A model generated the notes under the pieces. That model saw only the letters and a program-made list of their open reading frames with translations. It made no database searches and was not told the DNA's origin. A DNA stretch of 64,000 bases from Caenorhabditis elegans. Taxonomy: Eukaryota; Nematoda; Chromadorea; Rhabditida; Rhabditidae. Positions within the stretch are counted from its first letter, which is position 1. Each line of letters starts with the position of its first letter. Location: assembly GCF_000002985.6 (NCBI RefSeq), contig NC_003282.8, forward strand, positions 3,968,001 through 4,032,000, in the 5' to 3' direction. The position numbers were made by a program, and so were the translations under genes. This document shows, piece by piece, positions 59,701 through 64,000 of this stretch.

Positions 59701-60127
59701 CAGATGGGGGTCTTATCTTGAGCGAATTTCAAGACAAAGTTCTGGTGAGTTAGGCTACTCAAGTGTCCCGGAAGGAAGTTGGGTGCCCGGAGCAGGAAAC
59801 TAAAAGCGGGGGGAAAGAGAGCTGATAAGAAACGGGGCTATTTGAAGGGTGTAAAGACCAAATGTCGTTGGCCTAAACCTGAACCTAGAAAATTATTAGC
59901 CCTTACACTTTTGCCGGCGCCAAATCGAAACTGCGACGCGTTAGCCTGATATGGCTCGTCATCGTAGAACTGTTGCTGGGCTTGTTGTGGTTGCTGCTGC
60001 TGTTGAGCACCCGGTGGCTGCTGGGCTCTCGGATTGTTCAATCCGAGGCCGCCGCCACCGCCTGGTGAATTTAGTTGGCGGATCATGAATGCTCTTATTC
60101 GCTGATTTTTTTTTTCAGTATCGGGAT
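47759..60127 (-). CDS. hlh-30: bHLH-zip transcription factor HLH-30 (TFEB/MITF family)
   Basis: Shared minus-strand exons: 50582-50487, 50331-50257, 50161-50033, 49837-49693, 49634-49559, 49122-48834, 48784-48634, 48568-48492, 47929-47759 (402 residues, phases agree). Alternative 5' parts: 60127-59907 plus 59063-58878 (from ATG 60086, ~524 residues), or first exon 50981-50694 (~498). The acidic helix [15 protein letters not shown] matches the TFEB activation region; the basic region and helix-loop-helix read [20 protein letters not shown] then [14 protein letters not shown], followed by a leucine zipper ([14 protein letters not shown]). The His, Glu and Arg needed for CACGTG E-box/CLEAR binding are present. 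TFEB orthologues drive autophagy, lysosome and starvation genes. The 59063 exon follows a weak GAG acceptor and could instead be its own start (MEQRRETG). The frame of exon 60127 is open back to a good acceptor, so coding may extend upstream. Confidence 0.88.
49200..49395. mobile_element. MITE-like element in hlh-30 intron
   Basis: Ends cgtggtgtcagagtgtccca (left) and tgggacagcctgacaccgcg (right) are near-perfect inverted repeats ~170 bp apart. Related termini occur near 1577 and 24594, and internal sequence is shared with 10430-10520. Confidence 0.8.
50694..50981 (-). CDS. hlh-30: Alternative first coding exon of hlh-30
   Basis: The exon starts ATG at 50981 with no acceptor just upstream and ends at a good donor (CAG|GTTAAT) in phase 0, compatible with the next exon at 50582. 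It encodes 96 residues ([20 protein letters not shown]...), Ser/Arg-rich, ending SVRKYQ. It would give a short isoform from an internal promoter near 51000-51100. Confidence 0.65.
51070..58877. other. Large hlh-30 intron / internal promoter region
   Basis: No exon supported. It contains a short GT microsatellite near 51880-51910, A-rich and purine-rich tracts (51100-51150, 52680-52740), a degenerate tandem repeat (53100-53700) and a terminal-repeat-like ggggttattca at 56584. Open frames here (e.g. 54151-54417, 57963-58379) show no domain. Confidence 0.5.
53100..53710. repeat. Degenerate ~40-bp tandem repeat
   Basis: About a dozen units resembling acaaaaatttcagtcaaa followed by attggctaagtccgactaa. 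Individual copies differ by several bases. It lies in the hlh-30 long intron. Confidence 0.75.
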
Positions 60128-61794
60128 CTGAGAATTAAAAAAAAATCAATCGATAAAAAGGTATATTGGTTGGTAGAAAAAAAGGAAAAAAATTCGAAAG
60201 GGGGAGAGGGAAAAGAGCGAAAGACAAGAGAAGAAACCGAGTGGAAGGGTCGGGAGAGAGGCGCCCAAAGGGGTCGCGGGAGACCGAGGTGATACGAGAG
60301 GACGAGGCGAGAGAGCGGCAGACACAATGTGACATATCAAGAGGTCGTCGCCAGCAACAGCAGCCCCTCCCCAAAGGATCGAGCGAGAGGCGCGAGAGAT
60401 GGGGCACACGGGCGCACACGCGCCCGCCCCTATCTCTTTCTCTCACAGCCTCCACCACCGATCATTTCGTTTATTACTGTGTCCCCCACCTCCTGCCAAG
60501 TTCTTGTCGAGACAATGGCGATTAGGCTACTTAAGGGCAGTTGGGGGTGGCTAGCTGTCTGCGTAGCTGGAATCCTAGAATACTAAACTCCTAAACAAAA
60601 TCATTGGCCCCATCCTAATTACAAGATAGTAACGGTCCATATAGTTAAGACATCAGAGATTAGGTCGAGAAAAATAAGAAGAACACAACAAACTGTATTC
60701 GGAGGAGGTGGCCAGAGATCTTTTTTTTTGAACAGTTTGATGGGCTTGATTTGATTAGAAGAAGATTAAAAGATGAGGGAGATCAAAATTCGGTTTTGAA
60801 AAATCTGAGAAATTCAAAAGATAAAGCTAGCTTAACAATTTAAGGCCTTTGTTCGGACAAGGATTTTTTTCTAGGTTCGGGCAATGGAGCAGTATGCAAT
60901 CTAAGGTGATCTAAATAAAATCAAAAAGTGTTATTAGATGTCCTGAACAAAATATTCCAAAAATTCCTACCTTGAGGGCGAACAATTAGGAAGCTAAGCC
61001 TAAGAACCTAAGCCTTCTGGAGCTGCACCTAGGGACTTCTGACATTTGAAGCTTACTTAGGTCGTTCGAAACAGGGTTTTCAGGAAAATTAGAATTTTTT
61101 AAGCTTCCGAGGTTCAGAAACAAAAAAATGGCGAAAACGGATGGATCAAAAAAGACAACTTGAAGAAAATGTTATCGTTCTATGATCCGAGTAGAATTTT
61201 TACCCAGCGGCTTTGCTGGAAGTTTTAGGGGGTCTGGAAGTGGCACTCTATCAATTTCAAAAAGTGAGACCTCACAAAGTCTCTAAGTCAACAAAAACCT
61301 GGAAAAGTCGATTTTTTTTCAACCCAAACACAGGTTATCATCACAAAAACATGACAAAGAAATGATCCAAAGCAACAATGACGCCATCAAAAGTTTGTTT
61401 TAAATTCCAACCAACGCAAAGAAAATACGAAAATAAAACAAAACTATTCGACAAAACCCTCTCTTTTTAGGCGACGAAGGAGAATTCGGCCTCCCGCCGC
61501 CAACTGATAAGCGCGGCGCCTATTCTCTTTCATAATTAGTGTGTGATGATTATGATAGTGATATGTGTATGTACAATGAAGTTTTGGGAATTTGCAAGAC
61601 GCAGAGAATTGTTACTCGGCAAACAGTAGGGGGGGGGGGGCTAACTGAGAAATAAAGGAGGAGTTGGGGCGCCGGATTGGTGGTATTGTGATATTTCCAG
61701 AGGTCGGGGCAAATATTGATGATTAAATTGAAAAAGGGTTTAAATTGACAACACTTTTTGCTCAATTTCTCGTAAGTTTGAATTTCAGATTTAG

Positions 61795-62170
61795 AGTCCG
61801 AAACTTAAGACCCTAGGCTTAGATCTATAGGCTTGGCTCCCTGGTCCCAAGGCTTGTAAGCTAAGGCCATGAAGTTTGCCTCTAGGCTTAGTTCTTAACA
61901 TTTAGGTACCTCCCTAGTGGTGTTCCCAGAACGTCCCTAGTGGTGTTCCCGGTAAAGGGGTTTATTAGCTCCAAAAGTTAAAGTCCCAATGCTTAGGTTC
62001 AAAGGCTTACTATTAGCTTTAAAATTTTAGGCCCCCAGGGTCATATGTTTAGGTCCCGATCAGAAAGTTTAGACACCTAAGCTTAGACTCATAGGCTTAC
62101 AAATTCATGTTCCAAAATCTAGCTCCCTGGGCCCCGTTTCCTAGGCCGTGGCCCTAATAGTAAGGTTTAT
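61795..62170. repeat. Highly degenerate TTAGGC-like tract
   Basis: Many ggcttag/taggctta/ccctagg-type units dispersed through ~370 bp, with an exact local duplication (ccctagtggtgttccc twice at about 61911 and 61937). Confidence 0.6.
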
Positions 62171-62774
62171 AGGTTAAGCCCCAAAATTCTCTATATGTGT
62201 GGCCAAAAGTCCCTCACAGCAAAAAAAGGGTAAAACTCTATCCTTATCCCCTCCAAACGAAACAATAGAGGGCTTTTTCATTAATCTCATATTGTTTCGT
62301 ATTTGCGACGTCACTCATCTAACCCGATTTCTCATCAAGACACATTTTTCGTTGTGCTCCGTGAGCCAAGCAGAGATTAATCTTTTCGTTTGGAAAGAGG
62401 ACTGCACTGATAAACAAGTATTCAGATTTTATGCTGGATTAGAAAGATCATGGAACAAATTTCTTGAATTTTTCATCAAATTAAGTTCAAAAATTGATTA
62501 TATTCAGCTCGGCCAACGCAAAAGAATTTCAGATAAAATTTTGGAAACAAAAAACTAGAGAAACATTGTGAAATCCCACGGAAAAGAAGGATAAGCTCTT
62601 CAAAAAGAGAGGAACTAAAATCATCATCGTCGTATTATTATTATTATATTTCACTAACCAAAGGAGACACCACAATTAGTGCGCTGAAGAAAAAGAAAGA
62701 AAACAAAAACACCTGGAGACTACAGACTACATTTCTATTGAGTTACAGGATGTAGGAATACGAAAAAAGGAAAT

Positions 62775-62838
62775 TGTGAGGCACGGGGAGTCGAACCTGG
62801 AAGGTGTATGCGGAAGGCAAAAGTGATAACCAATATGG
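62775..62838 (-). pseudogene. tRNA-like relic (Gly-like)
   Basis: On the minus strand the sequence reads ggttatcac..ttgccttcc, then ggttcgactcc, matching the order of D-arm, anticodon-loop and B-box of a tRNA-Gly(UCC). The B-box is perfect, but the 3' half of the anticodon stem and the acceptor stem do not pair, so a functional tRNA is unlikely. Confidence 0.4.
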
Positions 62839-63394
62839 AAGTTTTTGGCAATGTTGGTTGGCAAGTAATGAGATTATTAAATATTAAAGGAACTTACACA
62901 GTAGAAAAATTAACTTCAGTGACTTATTTTATTTTATTAGCCCCTAAAGCGATTAAGAGGCAAATTCAAAAAATTTTCGCGCCCAAAACAGTTAGTCAAC
63001 TGATAGATAAAATCTAAAAGTACACGAATTTTAGGGCGGCAGTCAAAGGCAGGAAATCGAAATAAAAACCGAAAACCGAAGAAAACTATAAGAAAAATGA
63101 AGAGGAAACGGTGAATGGCGGGGGACGAAAGAAGAAGAAGAATAAGAAGAAGACGTACAGAAAAGATAACACATTCGGCGATTCAAGGACACGCGCGGCG
63201 CGTACTGAAAACCGATGATGGATCGATGTCGGGTCTCTGGCGAAGATAGTGGATATCATTGAATTCTTTGGAGAGTCATGGGTTGGCGGGAATTTGAATT
63301 TTTACAACTTTATATTTTTTTTTACAATTCCACAACATTTTCAAAAATTAGCTCTAAACTTCTGTAAAGCCTTTGTTTCACTTTTAAGTGTTCT

Positions 63395-63465
63395 TCGGTG
63401 ACCTAGTGGCTAACGCGTTTATTTCCGATTATTTTTCCTACTTTGGTTCGACCCCGCGCGGCTCC
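63395..63465 (+). pseudogene. tRNA-like relic
   Basis: Plus strand: D-arm-like acctagtggctaacgcg followed ~35 bp later by a perfect B-box ggttcgacccc. The stretch between does not form an anticodon arm and the ends do not pair, so it is read as a degenerate tRNA or tRNA-derived element. Confidence 0.35.
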
Positions 63466-64000
63466 AAAACTTTTTCTCCAACTTTTAATCCTGATTCACA
63501 CATCTAGAATATCTCTTATTTTTCGTCAGATTTCACCCTTCCGTCGTGGGATTAGTGAGACGAGACATTGCACTTTTTGCGCCGTGTGCAAAAAGCCGCG
63601 AGAGAGCAGAAAAGTACACGGTTTTGCAGGAAAAGAGCCGAGAGAAAAGTGCAAACCCTAGAAGCGACACAGAAAGGAAATAGAAATAGAAATAGATCAA
63701 AAGAATACAAACATTCAAAAAATTCGAGATCGGAAGTGCGAAAAATTGATTTTTCACATTTTTGCGAGAAGCTTGGCCATGCGTATTTAAACCTACAGTA
63801 ATCCCCGGTTCACCAAATGTTTTAAAAGTCTTGAATCGATTTTTTCAAATCTAAATTCAATTTCTTTGCCAAAAAACCTATCGGCGGTCGGGCGCCGACA
63901 GGTGTTCTCTCAAGGACGATGGGCTACTCGATTTTCTCGCCTTTCTTCATTTTTCTCATTGAAATTGATGTTTTCACGGTGGGAGGGCTAGAAAATCGTA

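Larger units (their letters stand above)
60128..64000. other. Upstream region of hlh-30; no supported coding gene
   Basis: Low-complexity GA-rich and CT-rich DNA (60180-60450), a very degenerate TTAGGC-like stretch (61795-62170), a G-run at 61630 and two tRNA-like relics. Any further 5' exons of hlh-30 would be on the minus strand here but could not be placed. ORFs at 60135-60525 and 62199-62558 are not supported. Confidence 0.5.

Noticed and set aside
60135..60586. Several overlapping frames on both strands upstream of hlh-30
   Set aside because: They arise from GA/CT-rich low-complexity DNA and show no conserved motif.
1..64000. CRISPR arrays, operons of bacterial type, rRNA genes
   Set aside because: None seen; the repeats present are minisatellites, fold-backs or telomere-like tracts, and the gene structure is eukaryotic.

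Overview
The window is nematode DNA, very probably Caenorhabditis elegans or a close relative. Genes have many short exons with introns of about 45-60 bp and TTTTCAG-type acceptors. Chemoreceptors of the nematode srh class are present, degenerate copies of the nematode telomere hexamer TTAGGC are scattered through the window, and one gene reads clearly as hlh-30, the TFEB/MITF orthologue (chromosome IV in C. elegans). All exon models were derived by hand from splice signals; every junction was checked for reading phase.

Layout. (1) Bases 1-7663 hold secreted C-type-lectin-type genes: the 3' end of one lectin/VWA-like gene, a full paralogue that carries an in-frame stop inside its lectin domain, and an intact two-domain lectin-like gene. 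(2) Bases 8429-15609 hold three srh chemoreceptor genes, one on the minus strand and two in tandem on the plus strand, with the same three-exon structure. (3) Bases 15610-21131 hold no supported gene but many repeats. (4) Bases 21132-45960 hold a 26-exon gene for a ~3,514-residue single-pass membrane protein (C-type lectin, LDLa, CUB, sushi, EGF, discoidin, HYR, LamG and GCC2-like modules) that matches Drosophila Uninflatable in domain content and size. (5) Bases 47759-60127 hold hlh-30 on the minus strand, tail-to-tail with the giant gene, with at least two alternative 5' ends. (6) Bases 60128-64000 hold no supported coding gene, only low-complexity DNA and two tRNA-like relics.

The most unusual structure is inside the giant gene. 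Its 7.3-kb fifth intron contains six antisense copies of a small secreted, cysteine-patterned protein family. All six have the same four-exon structure and a shared sequence block 50-75 bp upstream of the start. Three copies look intact (A, C, D), one has a Trp-to-stop change (B), one has lost its ATG (E) and one has lost a splice acceptor but can use another 9 nt on without losing frame (F). A second large intron carries an antisense four-transmembrane gene. Interstitial TTAGGC-like tracts, fold-back elements and minisatellites fill introns and intergenic DNA throughout.

The genes do not form one pathway. The lectins and the nested family look like secreted, fast-evolving accessory genes, the srh genes are chemosensory, and the giant gene and hlh-30 are conserved single-copy loci.
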